Shown piece by piece: positions 7,731 to 15,669 of a stretch of 33,245 nucleotides of DNA (its first letter is position 1; each line of letters starts with the position of its first letter). Source of the stretch: Acidobacteriaceae bacterium (GTDB lineage Bacteria; Acidobacteriota; Terriglobia; Terriglobales; Acidobacteriaceae); the NCBI GenBank assembly GCA_003138975.1, contig PLHQ01000078.1, positions 128,314 to 161,558 on the forward strand, read 5' to 3'. Position numbers and translations under genes: made by a program. The notes under the pieces were generated by a model, which saw only the letters and a list, made by a program, of their open reading frames with translations, was not told the origin of the DNA and ran no database searches.

Positions 7731-8093
7731 ATGAAAGAATTCCCGGAGTTTATGAAGCGCTCAGCAAACAGAATCGCGACCAGCAGCCAGGCGACTCCCG
7801 GAGTAGAAGGTTACGTCTTCGATGGCGCTGAGGGGAGCCAGATGGCATTCTGGACCTGCCGCGAAACAGCCTCGTCCGCACCCCATGCCCACGATTACGA
7901 CGAATACATGCTGGTCGTGCAGGGCTGTTACACCTTGATCATCGATGCGAACAGGATTCCAGTAAAGGCGGGAGAAGAGTACTTCATCCCTCGCGGCGTG
8001 TCACACGGTGGCGAGGTCATCGCTGGAACCAGGACAATCCACGCCTTCGGCGGACACCGTGCGAACCGGATCGCTTCACCGGCGCATGTCTGA
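7731..8093 (+). CDS. Small cupin-domain protein
   Basis: The 120-residue product is a single cupin barrel. Motif 1 is visible as APHAHDYDEYMLVVQG, giving probable metal ligands His-His-Glu around residues 49-55. Motif 2 is GEEYFIPRGVSHGGEVIAG, giving the last His near residue 91. Such stand-alone cupins are metal-binding enzymes or sensors with very varied substrates, so the function is not assigned. AAGGAG lies about ten bases before ATG 7731. It converges on the GH5-like gene, with a T-rich stretch at about 8094-8100 between them. Confidence 0.85.
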   Translation: MKEFPEFMKRSANRIATSSQATPGVEGYVFDGAEGSQMAFWTCRETASSAPHAHDYDEYMLVVQGCYTLIIDANRIPVKAGEEYFIPRGVSHGGEVIAGTRTIHAFGGHRANRIASPAHV

Positions 8094-8105
8094 TGTTTTT
8101 TCAAT

Positions 8106-9341
8106 CTAGATCCCGGTCCCCTTCCACTCCATCCAATCCAGCATCCAGCGCCAGGTGACGTCATGGTCGCGATGGACCGGCGGCGGCGGCGGAGGCTGCG
8201 TAGGGAAGACGACAGGCTTACCTCGATAGGCATCGGCAAGCTGCTTGAATACTCTCCCTTGTTCCTTGACCTTGCCATCATTCGTCAGCAGCCCCAGGCT
8301 GTACTCCAGCGAGTTGAATTCGAACTTCCGGTCTACGTCGTGGCTGTCCCAATAAGTGAACCAGCTCACTCCTGAATCGATCGCGGCTAGGACCGCTTTC
8401 TCCAGCCATTCTGCCTGCTGCCTTTCATTCAGTGATTCGATGCAGGTGTTGAACTCCTCCGCCCACACCGGCTTTCGCAGGTCGCCGGCATAGGACCGGA
8501 TCAGAGTTGCCATGGCCGCCATCAGCTTCGTGCTCGGCGGATCCATGGGCCCACCGAACTTCAGCGATCCTGACCAATACGGATAGCAGTGCATCACCGG
8601 CATGCGCCGCGCCGCCAGCGCCTGCGGAGAAAACGTGGTCGACTCAAACCACGGCAATTCATCCACTCCATTCACGTGAACGCCCTCGGAATAAACAGTC
8701 TCCATCAGCGAGAACATTTTCGTCATCCATGCGTCGCCCACGCTCGGTTCCGTGCTCCAGCATGTGTTGATCTCATTTCCGAAGTCGAAGCCGATGATGT
8801 TGTTCTTCCCCTTCATCGCGACTGCCAGCTGCCGGATCAATATCTCCTGCGCCTTCCAGATCGCATCATCCGCATAGAAAGCCGATCCAGCTTTGTTGAA
8901 CGGAGGCAGGAAGAACCATCCGCTTAACTGCCCGGTGAACACCGTGACTAGCGCATCCAAATTGCGCTCGCCCATGATCGTAAGCAACTGGTCCAGCCTC
9001 TCCAGATGAAGCGGACTCACCCATTTTGGATTAGGTTGGAAGTAAGGCCAAATCAGCAGGATGCGCAAATGATCGGCGCCCAAAGCGGCGATCGCATCCA
9101 GGTCTCGCTTGATCGGGTCGGGATCCCATTCATTCCAGCAAAACCACCAATTCTTTGAGGGCGTATAGTTCACGCCGAAACGATGCCGGTCCAGCACAAG
9201 AGTCCGGCTCTGGACGGTACGCGAGCCGGCGATCTCCATCGCGCCAAGATTCAACTGGTTTGGCACGACCGACGCCCTGGCAGCGAGCGACTGTGCCACG
9301 GCAGCGCCCATCACACTTGAGATGAAGTTGCGTCTATTCAT
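8106..9341 (-). CDS. Exported GH5-like (clan GH-A) glycoside hydrolase
   Basis: The 411-residue protein begins MNRRNFISSVMGAAVAQSLA, a twin-arginine type signal (RRNFI), so export by Tat is likely. The core is a (beta/alpha)8 hydrolase. FGVNYTPSKNWWFCWNEWD and GADHLRILLIWPYF form the early strands. The probable acid/base is E190 in IIGFDFGNEINTCW, and the probable nucleophile is E295 or E296 in KPVWAEEFNTC. SWFTYWDSHD near residue 327 fits the substrate-binding tryptophan region. A proline-rich linker (seven residues, PPPPPPV) precedes a short tail. The substrate (beta-mannan, beta-glucan or other) cannot be told. ATG 9341 is chosen because it places the Tat motif at the N-terminus. Confidence 0.8.
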   Translation of the reverse strand: MNRRNFISSVMGAAVAQSLAARASVVPNQLNLGAMEIAGSRTVQSRTLVLDRHRFGVNYTPSKNWWFCWNEWDPDPIKRDLDAIAALGADHLRILLIWPYFQPNPKWVSPLHLERLDQLLTIMGERNLDALVTVFTGQLSGWFFLPPFNKAGSAFYADDAIWKAQEILIRQLAVAMKGKNNIIGFDFGNEINTCWSTEPSVGDAWMTKMFSLMETVYSEGVHVNGVDELPWFESTTFSPQALAARRMPVMHCYPYWSGSLKFGGPMDPPSTKLMAAMATLIRSYAGDLRKPVWAEEFNTCIESLNERQQAEWLEKAVLAAIDSGVSWFTYWDSHDVDRKFEFNSLEYSLGLLTNDGKVKEQGRVFKQLADAYRGKPVVFPTQPPPPPPVHRDHDVTWRWMLDWMEWKGTGI

Positions 9342-9523
9342 AACGGACCGACTATACGCGCTTCCAAAGATGCCATCGAACACGAATCGCCTGCTGCCAT
9401 TACACCCACTGATTGATAGCGTTGTGTTGCCATGCCTGAAAGGGGCCAAGTTACCTTTGTGCCTCCCACATCGGGGCCATTCCAGTCTTGCTTCGCTTGC
9501 CGCACACTATTCCTGAGCTTCAC

Positions 9524-9895
9524 ATGCGACCAAAAGTGGAAATAAACAGGCGTCAACAGGAGCGCAAGCAAGGGGTGCTGCCCGTGCGTGTACGCGGAAA
9601 AGACGCTTCCGGCGCGCAATTTGAAACACTGGCGCACACGCTCGACCTCACGTCAACCGGCGCGCGGCTGGGCGCGATTCATCACCGGCTGAACGCGCTG
9701 GACACTTTAGTGGTTCTTTTCCGGCAGCGCCGGGTCGAGTTCACCGTGGTGTGGACGAAGCTGGTAGATGGGCATGGCGAGTATCAGGTGGGCCTGCAGT
9801 TGATTGCGCAGGAGAGCGATCCGTGGGGACTGAGCATGCCTCATTCCAACACGCCGCCGTTTACTAGGGCCTCGGCAACGTCGGGGGCAGCATGA
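9524..9895 (+). CDS. PilZ-domain protein
   Basis: The 123-residue product fits a single PilZ domain. The N-terminal arginine motif (NRRQQERKQG, residues 6-15) and the downstream LDLTSTGARL (about residues 41-50, the (D/N)xSxxG-type motif with T for one Ser) are the cyclic-di-GMP binding elements. A strand ending EYQVGLQLI closes the barrel. It probably senses c-di-GMP. ATG 9524 puts the motif near the N-terminus; an in-frame ATG-like start at 9488 is less likely. Its stop lies 14 bases before the start of the Flp pilin gene, so the two are probably cotranscribed. The tail after residue 100 is low-complexity. Confidence 0.8.
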   Translation: MRPKVEINRRQQERKQGVLPVRVRGKDASGAQFETLAHTLDLTSTGARLGAIHHRLNALDTLVVLFRQRRVEFTVVWTKLVDGHGEYQVGLQLIAQESDPWGLSMPHSNTPPFTRASATSGAA

Positions 9896-9909
9896 TCCAA
9901 GGGGGAATC

Positions 9910-10074
9910 ATGGGCAACTTTCTAAGCAAGTTTTGGTCAGGTGAAGAAGGGGAGGACATCGCGGAATATTCCGTGATGCTGGCCGTTATTCTTGTCATCG
10001 TGGTGGGCACGGTCCGGCTGATCGGGTCGAACGCCGGCAACGTGTTCTCGCAAGTCGGTAGTGCCATTCAGTAA
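9910..10074 (+). CDS. Flp-family type IVb prepilin-like small protein
   Basis: The 54-residue protein matches Flp/Fap pilins. A short charged leader ends with glycine (G14), followed by EDIAEY, in which Glu at +5 and Tyr at +6 of the expected mature protein are conserved. A hydrophobic helix (residues 21-38) and a short polar tail follow. A prepilin peptidase of the TadV type would cleave after G14. AAGGGGG just before ATG 9910 decides this start over an ATG at 9892 that overlaps the PilZ stop. No tad/cpa assembly genes are in the window, so it appears to be an orphan pilin linked to a PilZ protein. Confidence 0.85.
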   Translation: MGNFLSKFWSGEEGEDIAEYSVMLAVILVIVVGTVRLIGSNAGNVFSQVGSAIQ

Positions 10075-10242
10075 GCGGAAGTCGTCGCAGGCTTTCCGCG
10101 CGCGTTAACCGGCGACCTGAAAATCCACCCATATTCCGGGAAAAGTTTTGCGCTCGTGGAATGCTGGAGGGGGTATTCTGAGCCATGACTTTGAGTGAAA
10201 TCTGTTGCGAGCATACCCCGCTATCGCGTTTCCCAAACCACT

Positions 10243-11178
10243 TCAGGGCTTCAGCGAGTTGCTCATCATAAGAGCAAAAAGCAGGGGCAGATAGATGACC
10301 GTCGCTTGCAAGACGTGACGAGCGAACATTTTCGATCGGGGACTATTGAGAGGCAACTTCAGAAACGCCAGGCGAGCGCCAAAATAAAAAAGTGCAATCC
10401 CGAGCACGATGGCTCCCACCATGTAGATCTTTCCCGCCATGCCGAAAATACTGGGCAAAACGCTCAGTGGGATCAAGATCAGCGAGTAGACGACGATGCG
10501 GCGCGCGGTGGATCGTCCGTCTTCTTCGACGACCGGCAGCATGCGAATTCCGCCTTGCGCATAATCCTCACGATAGAGCCAGGCGATGGAAAAGAAATGC
10601 GGGAACTGCCACACAAACAGGATGGCAAATAGTATCAACGTGCCCCATTCGAGCTGGCCGCGTGCGGCTGTCCAACCTAAAACTCCGGGCATAGCTCCCG
10701 GAAAAGCGCCCACGAAAGTACAGATCGGCGAAATACGCTTCAGCGGGGTGTAAGCCGCGAGGTAAACCACCGAAGTGAGGAAGGTCAGCAGGCCAGTCAG
10801 CGGGTTCGTGAAAACCGCCAAGTAAAGCGAACCTCCCAAGGTGGCGACCAAGCCCGCAGTGGTGGCATGAAACAGGCTCATGCGCCCTGTAGGCAGTGGG
10901 CGTTGCGCGGTGCGGCGCATGTGTCCGTCCACCTTGTATTCCATCACTTCATTCAGCGCCGCGGTTCCGCTGGAGACCAGTCCAATTCCCAGCAAGGCAT
11001 GAAAGAGCCCCCAGGAAAGCGACGAAACGCCAGCTTTCTGCGCGCCGAAATAATAGCCACACCACGCGGTCATTACGATCAGCGTGGTGACGCGAGCTTT
11101 CATCAATTCGGCGTAGTCGCGCAGGAGGGAAGTCGCCTGCCTGCGAAATAGGGACAGTGGGTAGGTCATCGTGCTCAT
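10243..11178 (-). CDS. ctaB: Protoheme IX farnesyltransferase (heme O synthase)
   Basis: This UbiA-family membrane prenyltransferase adds a farnesyl group to heme b, making heme O, the precursor of the heme A needed by the aa3 oxidase at 17.5-21.8 kb. The first Asp-rich motif region reads LNEVMEYKVDGHMRRTAQRPLP (N..D..M.RT..RP) at about residues 77-98. A second conserved loop contains HFFSIAWLYREDYAQGGIRMLPV. About eight or nine membrane helices are visible over 311 residues, the normal length. ATG 11178 is the first ATG; another lies three codons later. No heme A synthase (ctaA) is in the window. Confidence 0.95.
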   Translation of the reverse strand: MSTMTYPLSLFRRQATSLLRDYAELMKARVTTLIVMTAWCGYYFGAQKAGVSSLSWGLFHALLGIGLVSSGTAALNEVMEYKVDGHMRRTAQRPLPTGRMSLFHATTAGLVATLGGSLYLAVFTNPLTGLLTFLTSVVYLAAYTPLKRISPICTFVGAFPGAMPGVLGWTAARGQLEWGTLILFAILFVWQFPHFFSIAWLYREDYAQGGIRMLPVVEEDGRSTARRIVVYSLILIPLSVLPSIFGMAGKIYMVGAIVLGIALFYFGARLAFLKLPLNSPRSKMFARHVLQATVIYLPLLFALMMSNSLKP

Positions 11179-11230
11179 GGGCAATTCGTGGTGTGGTTGT
11201 CGTACCGCTTTACGTGCACTCTCAACACTC

Positions 11231-11252
11231 TTTCATCGCACCAGTGATGAAA
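11231..11252. promoter_or_regulatory. Dyad upstream of ctaB
   Basis: TTTCATC at 11231-11237 and GATGAAA at 11246-11252 form a perfect 7-base inverted repeat with an 8-base spacer. It is centred about 63 bases upstream of the ctaB start. It could be an operator or a leader hairpin; nothing in the sequence identifies a regulator. Confidence 0.3.
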
Positions 11253-11454
11253 CCGAGCCAGCCACAAGAACCCCACTAAACGACTCAGACGAGGTACGGC
11301 AGCTTTCCGTTTCGAGACTAGCAAGCAGGGTGGGCCCACACGACCACCCAAGGATTGCATAGGTACTCTTATAGCTTTCGAAAGTCAAGTGCAAACTCAG
11401 ACTGACGCCGCAAAACGGCCTCCAGTCTTGTCACTAAAAAACGCAAACCAAACA

Positions 11455-12786
11455 TTACTGACTTGCAGATGCCCCGGACTGGGTGAAGGTTTCCGGCGGA
11501 TCAAAAAAACATTGGTGCCACAGAGCGGCGTCAGACAATGTACCCGCCTTCCATTGTTGCAGCGTCGGAAAGGTGGCGGCAATCATTCCTCCGTCAGCGG
11601 AGTCAAAGATTACCACAATTCCTGCCAGCTCCTGCGGCTTCTGCGCCAGTTCCGCATAATCCCTGTCGAGAACGGACTTCACGAATTCCAGCCTGAGCTG
11701 CGGACCAGAATCCTTGCCGTTCTCGTCGTTCTTTTCCACCGAGACGATTTTCACATTCTTTCCGCGGAGAGGGCCCCAGTCTCCAGGGAAAAGTGCGATT
11801 TCTTCCCGAGAAATACGAAATAGCTCTGCCGCGGTGGGCACTGCACCCGCAACCGGGGGCGCATCGCTATCGGGAACGCTGTCGGGCATTTCGAGGTTAT
11901 TGCGCCAGATCCAGCCGCGGGACAAGCCGGAAATACGCACGTGAACCCAATCCCGATTGAAATCCAACATCTCGAACTCATCGTGGGCGCTCGCCAGAAA
12001 TAAAGTCTTGGCGGTCAAACTCGCGCTCGCTACCACCGGAGTGCCGGACTTCTTCACGGCCACAAGGTTCTTCGGATGTGCCTGGTTCTTGAGAATTTCC
12101 TCCAAGCTGTCCACTTCGGTTTGCAGCGGACCGCCGTCTTTATCCTCGGGCTTTTTCGGTCCGGCTTGAGAACCGGCTTGTTCCTGCGCCGACAGACCCT
12201 GGGCCAAGGACGATGAATAACTACCGCTGACTTCCGGAAGTCTGGGGACGGGTGCGGAGATCGCTGGTTCTGTTGCGGCGGGAGACTTCGGCTGCTTTGC
12301 CGCTGCTGTTACTGGAGCATTCGGACTCGGGCTCGGAGTCGCGTGAGGCGCATTCGCAGCGAGTTGATCGGCCAGTTGATCCAGCAAGTCTGCCTCGAGA
12401 CGGCCGTTCGAGGTCAGCAATTGATATCCCGATTTCGATGCCACCGGATCGGCGTACCAGGCCGTAACCTGCACGCTTACCCGCACAACTGATGCGCCGG
12501 AAGGCGCTGCGGTCACCTGGAACTTGGACTGGTAGTAGCCGCGCCGATAGCGGTCCAGGGGATGATCCGCCGAAATTGAAGTCGCGAAGCCATCCAGAAC
12601 AGGAAGGCGTCCGGCGGTCGCGGATTGCATGTCGTTCAGAATTTTTTCTATGGCGGCTTTGGATTGTGGGAAAGTGCGTTCGTATCCATTCGCTTGCGCG
12701 TGACTGCCGGCAGCGCAGCTAATAATGGCGACGCACAGCAGCATCTGCGAGAACGTTCGCTGGAAAACTGGAGTGTGCCGCATCAT
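11455..12786 (-). CDS. Secreted protein with an SH3-like domain, function unknown
   Basis: The 443-residue product has a signal peptide (about 1-31, ending GSHAQ). It continues with an alpha/beta region containing YERTFPQSKAAIEKILNDM and a beta-rich YYQSKFQVTAAPSGASVVRV segment. A Pro/Ala/Ser/Lys-rich linker follows, then an SH3-like module (about residues 245-305, including DWVHVRISGLSRGWIWRNNLE). A C-terminal domain containing LRLEFVKSVLDRDYAEL completes it. ATG 12786 overlaps the stop of the upstream gene by four bases (ATGA), indicating translational coupling. The two proteins share a general plan (export signal, N-terminal domain, flexible middle, SH3-like module), which suggests a secreted pair acting at the cell envelope; the role is not known. 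Confidence 0.7.
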   Translation of the reverse strand: MMRHTPVFQRTFSQMLLCVAIISCAAGSHAQANGYERTFPQSKAAIEKILNDMQSATAGRLPVLDGFATSISADHPLDRYRRGYYQSKFQVTAAPSGASVVRVSVQVTAWYADPVASKSGYQLLTSNGRLEADLLDQLADQLAANAPHATPSPSPNAPVTAAAKQPKSPAATEPAISAPVPRLPEVSGSYSSSLAQGLSAQEQAGSQAGPKKPEDKDGGPLQTEVDSLEEILKNQAHPKNLVAVKKSGTPVVASASLTAKTLFLASAHDEFEMLDFNRDWVHVRISGLSRGWIWRNNLEMPDSVPDSDAPPVAGAVPTAAELFRISREEIALFPGDWGPLRGKNVKIVSVEKNDENGKDSGPQLRLEFVKSVLDRDYAELAQKPQELAGIVVIFDSADGGMIAATFPTLQQWKAGTLSDAALWHQCFFDPPETFTQSGASASQ

Positions 12787-13802
12787 GGCAGTAGCTCCAA
12801 CTGATCGCGCAGCATCCATCCGTGCTGTCCTTCGTGTGTTTCCACGCCGTACCAGTAGGGCGTGGAGATCACGATCAGGACTTCCGTTCCCGTACTCAGC
12901 AATTGCAACGTGCCGGCGGTATGGAACGGGGCAGACTTGAGTGGGGCGCCCGGCGATTTCACCAACCGCGAGACTTGCTTGCGCAGATCCTTTACCCGTT
13001 CTTCAAGCGTTTGGCCGGGTGGCGCTTGGCTTGATACCGCCGATTCTTGCGGCGCAGGTGCCGCAGCTTGCGAAACGGTGTCCGGATCATTCTCCGTGGC
13101 CTGGGGGGCCGGCTGAGAGGACGATTGAACTGCAGCCGGCGGCACGGCATCATTCCGCATTGCCAGATTCTGCTTCTTCGCTAGTTGCTCCTGCCGCTCT
13201 CTCCCGGCCTCGACATTCTGGGCTTTCATAAGCTCGATGCCATCGAGGTGTTCCCGAATGTCCTTGTACTCGGCGCTTTCGACCGATCCGTTGGATTGGT
13301 GCACGGTGCGGCGAAAGTCTTCTTCAAAAAGCGCATCGATGCGCAAGATCGTGTTCTTGTCGCCCTGAGGGATGACTACGTAGCGCACGACGAGGGTACC
13401 GACGTCGCCGCCGTCCTTGAAGTTGCGCGGGTCGATGGCTTGCATGCGGACTTTGTAGAAAACCTTCCCGCCCTGGTCCCAGGTTGGAAATACGCGCGAG
13501 GAATCGGCGGCTTTCGCGCCCGCGACGAATTGGTCTTTGTTGTATTCCTTGGTTCCCCTGATCACGCCATTCTGTGCTACGTCCTCCACCACTTGCTCTA
13601 CTTCACTTTCCGGCATTGGAATGTTAACGATCAGGCCTTCGCCATAGGCAAGTTTGTCTTTGGCACGGCTTGTGAGGGGGATTGTGGATGTCAATAGAAG
13701 GAGCAGGAGCACCAGCGGAATCGACTTGGCCGGGGAGATAAGCCGCGCAAACACCGACCAGTTGGATCGACCGAGGCTTACCTTGGCAGTCAAACACTTC
13801 AT
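12783..13802 (-). CDS. Secreted or membrane-anchored protein with a C-terminal SH3-like domain, function unknown
   Basis: The approximately 339-residue product has a hydrophobic export segment (SIPLVLLLLLLTSTIPL). A conserved-looking region follows, beginning KLAYGEGLIVNIPMPESEVEQVVEDVAQ and including GGKVFYKVRMQAIDPRNFKDGG and ILRIDALFEEDFRRTVH. A charged helix and a Gln/Ala/Pro linker come next. The C-terminal SH3-like domain includes TEVLIVISTPYWYGVET and QHGWMLRDQLELLP. The start is uncertain: ATG 13802 is chosen, with ATG 13838 and further upstream codons to 13949 possible; none has a good ribosome binding site. It is translationally coupled to the following SH3-like gene. Confidence 0.65.
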   Translation of the reverse strand: MKCLTAKVSLGRSNWSVFARLISPAKSIPLVLLLLLLTSTIPLTSRAKDKLAYGEGLIVNIPMPESEVEQVVEDVAQNGVIRGTKEYNKDQFVAGAKAADSSRVFPTWDQGGKVFYKVRMQAIDPRNFKDGGDVGTLVVRYVVIPQGDKNTILRIDALFEEDFRRTVHQSNGSVESAEYKDIREHLDGIELMKAQNVEAGRERQEQLAKKQNLAMRNDAVPPAAVQSSSQPAPQATENDPDTVSQAAAPAPQESAVSSQAPPGQTLEERVKDLRKQVSRLVKSPGAPLKSAPFHTAGTLQLLSTGTEVLIVISTPYWYGVETHEGQHGWMLRDQLELLP

Positions 13803-14040
13803 GGCCCACAAAACCAGCCGACGCCTTCGAAAGCCCATCCGCCAAACCACCCTAGACTCTCCGATTTGCGATTCCTGCAGAGAGTCTCGTACGTTGGGCA
13901 CAAACCTGTCAACCCCGGAGGCCGATTTGGCATCACAGCTCTCCAGCAATTGACTTTGTAAAAAAATTGTAAAAAAAAAGATGCAAGCTACTTGAATTGT
14001 TTCTTGCGACCGTAGTAGGATTCACCCCCGGTACGGTGGT

Positions 14041-14097
14041 AGGACCTGAATTCTCAGTCCTGCCTCGGAGGCGCAAGCGAGAAAGGGGTTTCTCGTT
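14041..14097 (+). promoter_or_regulatory. Structured leader with three hairpins before the Cyc2-like gene
   Basis: Three adjacent inverted repeats lie 100-155 bases upstream of the start at 14197. The first is 14041-14049 with 14054-14061 (AGGACCTGA / TCAGTCCT, 8 pairs with one bulged C). The second is GCCT/AGGC within 14062-14072. The third is CGAGAAA at 14078-14084 with TTTCTCG at 14089-14095 around a GGGG loop, extendable by two pairs. They could form a regulatory mRNA leader or include operator sites. Upstream DNA at 13957-13981 is very A-rich. Confidence 0.4.
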
Positions 14098-14196
14098 CGT
14101 GGCCTGTTTTCGTTGGTTTATATGTGCCTTATCGCTTTTTGTGGGAATGCGGTTCAACAAAAACCAGATCCTGATTTGATGCCGAGGAGTCCGGTC

Positions 14197-15645
14197 ATGC
14201 ACGTTAAGAAGCGTTTGCAGCGTTGCAATTTCGCTTACTTTGCCACGTCGCTCTCTGCTGTTTCGCTGATTCTTGTATCCGTAGTCCTGACTTGCAGCCA
14301 GCCTGCGAATGCTCTCCCCGCTTTTGCCCGCAAGTACGGCTTGCGCTGCTCGGCTTGCCACGAGTCGTGGCCGATGCTGAATTATTTTGGACAAAAGTTC
14401 AAAGACAACGGCTATCAGCTCATGAACGATCGCGATGCTCCGATCTGGCAGAATCCTGGATATTGGCCGGTCACGTTCCGCATCACGCCGATCTGGCACC
14501 GGGTGAGCACGGGCAAAGTTGAGATAGACACATACTCGGGCGGGGTGGTCTCAGGTTCGTCGCTCCAGCGCGTTACTTCGTCCGGCTTCGATCTGAGTGG
14601 CCTCGACTTCCACACGGGCGGCACGCTGGAAAAGAACTTTTCGTTCTACGTGCTGCCGTCTTCGGACGCGACGGCATCTTTCCACTTTGAAACCGTCATG
14701 GCGCGCCTAGATAACTTGTGGGGCAGCCCCTGGCTTAACGTGAAGCTGGGCAAGTTCGAACTCGACAATCTGCTTTCCGAGAAACGCATCCTGACGCTTA
14801 CCGGGAACGGAGGCATCTACCAGCTGTATCACTTCATCCCCGTCGGCGACGGCAACATCTTCGGCCAAATGGGAGACAATCAACTTGGAGTTGAGGTGCT
14901 CGGCCACTCGTTCGACGACCGTACGCGCTACTCTGCAGCTTTGCTCAGCTCGAATGACGGTCAGGTGGGCCTGTCCTATGGCAACGCCTACACCGGATTC
15001 TTCGCCGCCAGCCAAGCCTTCGATGCCGGCAGGGCTGGGGTTCAGCGCATCGGCTTTTATGCCATGGCCGGCGAAGCGCCGACTACGTGGCTCACGCAGG
15101 GCGGCATTCTCTTTCAAGGCGCCAATGGGACCGGCCCTTCCGCGATCGGCAACAAGACTTTCAGCCGCGAGGGTTTCGTGGGGCAGTTTTACTTCGGCCC
15201 GCATGTCGACCTTACGGTTGTAACTCAGCACGGGGAGGATAGCGCCTGGTTTGGACAAGGGTACGGCGATTTGATCGATGGCATCGCCACCGCCAACAAC
15301 ACCACTGGGACGACGCTGCCCGCCGGTGCGCGAAACCCGACATGGAACGGCGTTCTGTTCGAGCCACACTACGTCTACAGCCCGCAACTGATCTTCATCG
15401 GGCGGTATGAAACGATCCGGATGTCGCAGCAGGCAAACGGGCCCGGTTCGGCTCTTCCTTCTGCTTCCAACCTTGGCAATATCTCGACGTACACCATCGG
15501 CTACCGCTACAACCCGTTCATGACCAGCCGGGCTGGCTTTGCCTGGCACAACGAATACAACTGGCTGCATCAGGATGGAACGGCGCCCGACGGCTCCAAC
15601 ATCAACACGAGCGAGTTGCTCATCGGCTTCGACTTTGATTTCTAA
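14197..15645 (+). CDS. Cyc2-like outer-membrane cytochrome c-porin fusion
   Basis: The 482-residue product has a signal peptide (about 1-39, ending PANA) and a short N-terminal cytochrome segment with one heme motif, CSACH at 51-55. The surroundings (PAFARKYGLR before it; WPMLNYFGQKFKDNGY after it) strongly resemble Cyc2 proteins, which oxidise extracellular Fe(II). The remainder is rich in alternating polar/aromatic strands and ends in Phe (ELLIGFDFDF), as outer-membrane beta-barrels do. The length also fits Cyc2. GAGGAG seven bases upstream supports ATG 14197 over ATG 14179. It is the first gene of the oxidase cluster, followed 24 bases later by a diheme cytochrome. Iron oxidation is an inference; other electron donors or acceptors are possible. 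Confidence 0.75.
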   Translation: MHVKKRLQRCNFAYFATSLSAVSLILVSVVLTCSQPANALPAFARKYGLRCSACHESWPMLNYFGQKFKDNGYQLMNDRDAPIWQNPGYWPVTFRITPIWHRVSTGKVEIDTYSGGVVSGSSLQRVTSSGFDLSGLDFHTGGTLEKNFSFYVLPSSDATASFHFETVMARLDNLWGSPWLNVKLGKFELDNLLSEKRILTLTGNGGIYQLYHFIPVGDGNIFGQMGDNQLGVEVLGHSFDDRTRYSAALLSSNDGQVGLSYGNAYTGFFAASQAFDAGRAGVQRIGFYAMAGEAPTTWLTQGGILFQGANGTGPSAIGNKTFSREGFVGQFYFGPHVDLTVVTQHGEDSAWFGQGYGDLIDGIATANNTTGTTLPAGARNPTWNGVLFEPHYVYSPQLIFIGRYETIRMSQQANGPGSALPSASNLGNISTYTIGYRYNPFMTSRAGFAWHNEYNWLHQDGTAPDGSNINTSELLIGFDFDF

Positions 15646-15669
15646 GCTTCGATCTTAAGAGGGATAGAC

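Noticed and set aside
10185-10271. Small plus-strand frame of 28 codons after GGAGGGGG
   Set aside because: The spacing to the ATG is long (about 11 bases), it runs into the antisense 3' end of ctaB and the peptide has no features.
13957-13981. A-rich tract considered as a Rho-independent terminator
   Set aside because: No GC-rich stem precedes it in either direction; it is more likely promoter-region DNA between divergent genes.
14707-15570. Open frame of 287 codons on the minus strand inside the Cyc2-like gene
   Set aside because: The plus-strand protein has a signal peptide, heme motif and Shine-Dalgarno site; the minus frame has none and looks like a shadow.
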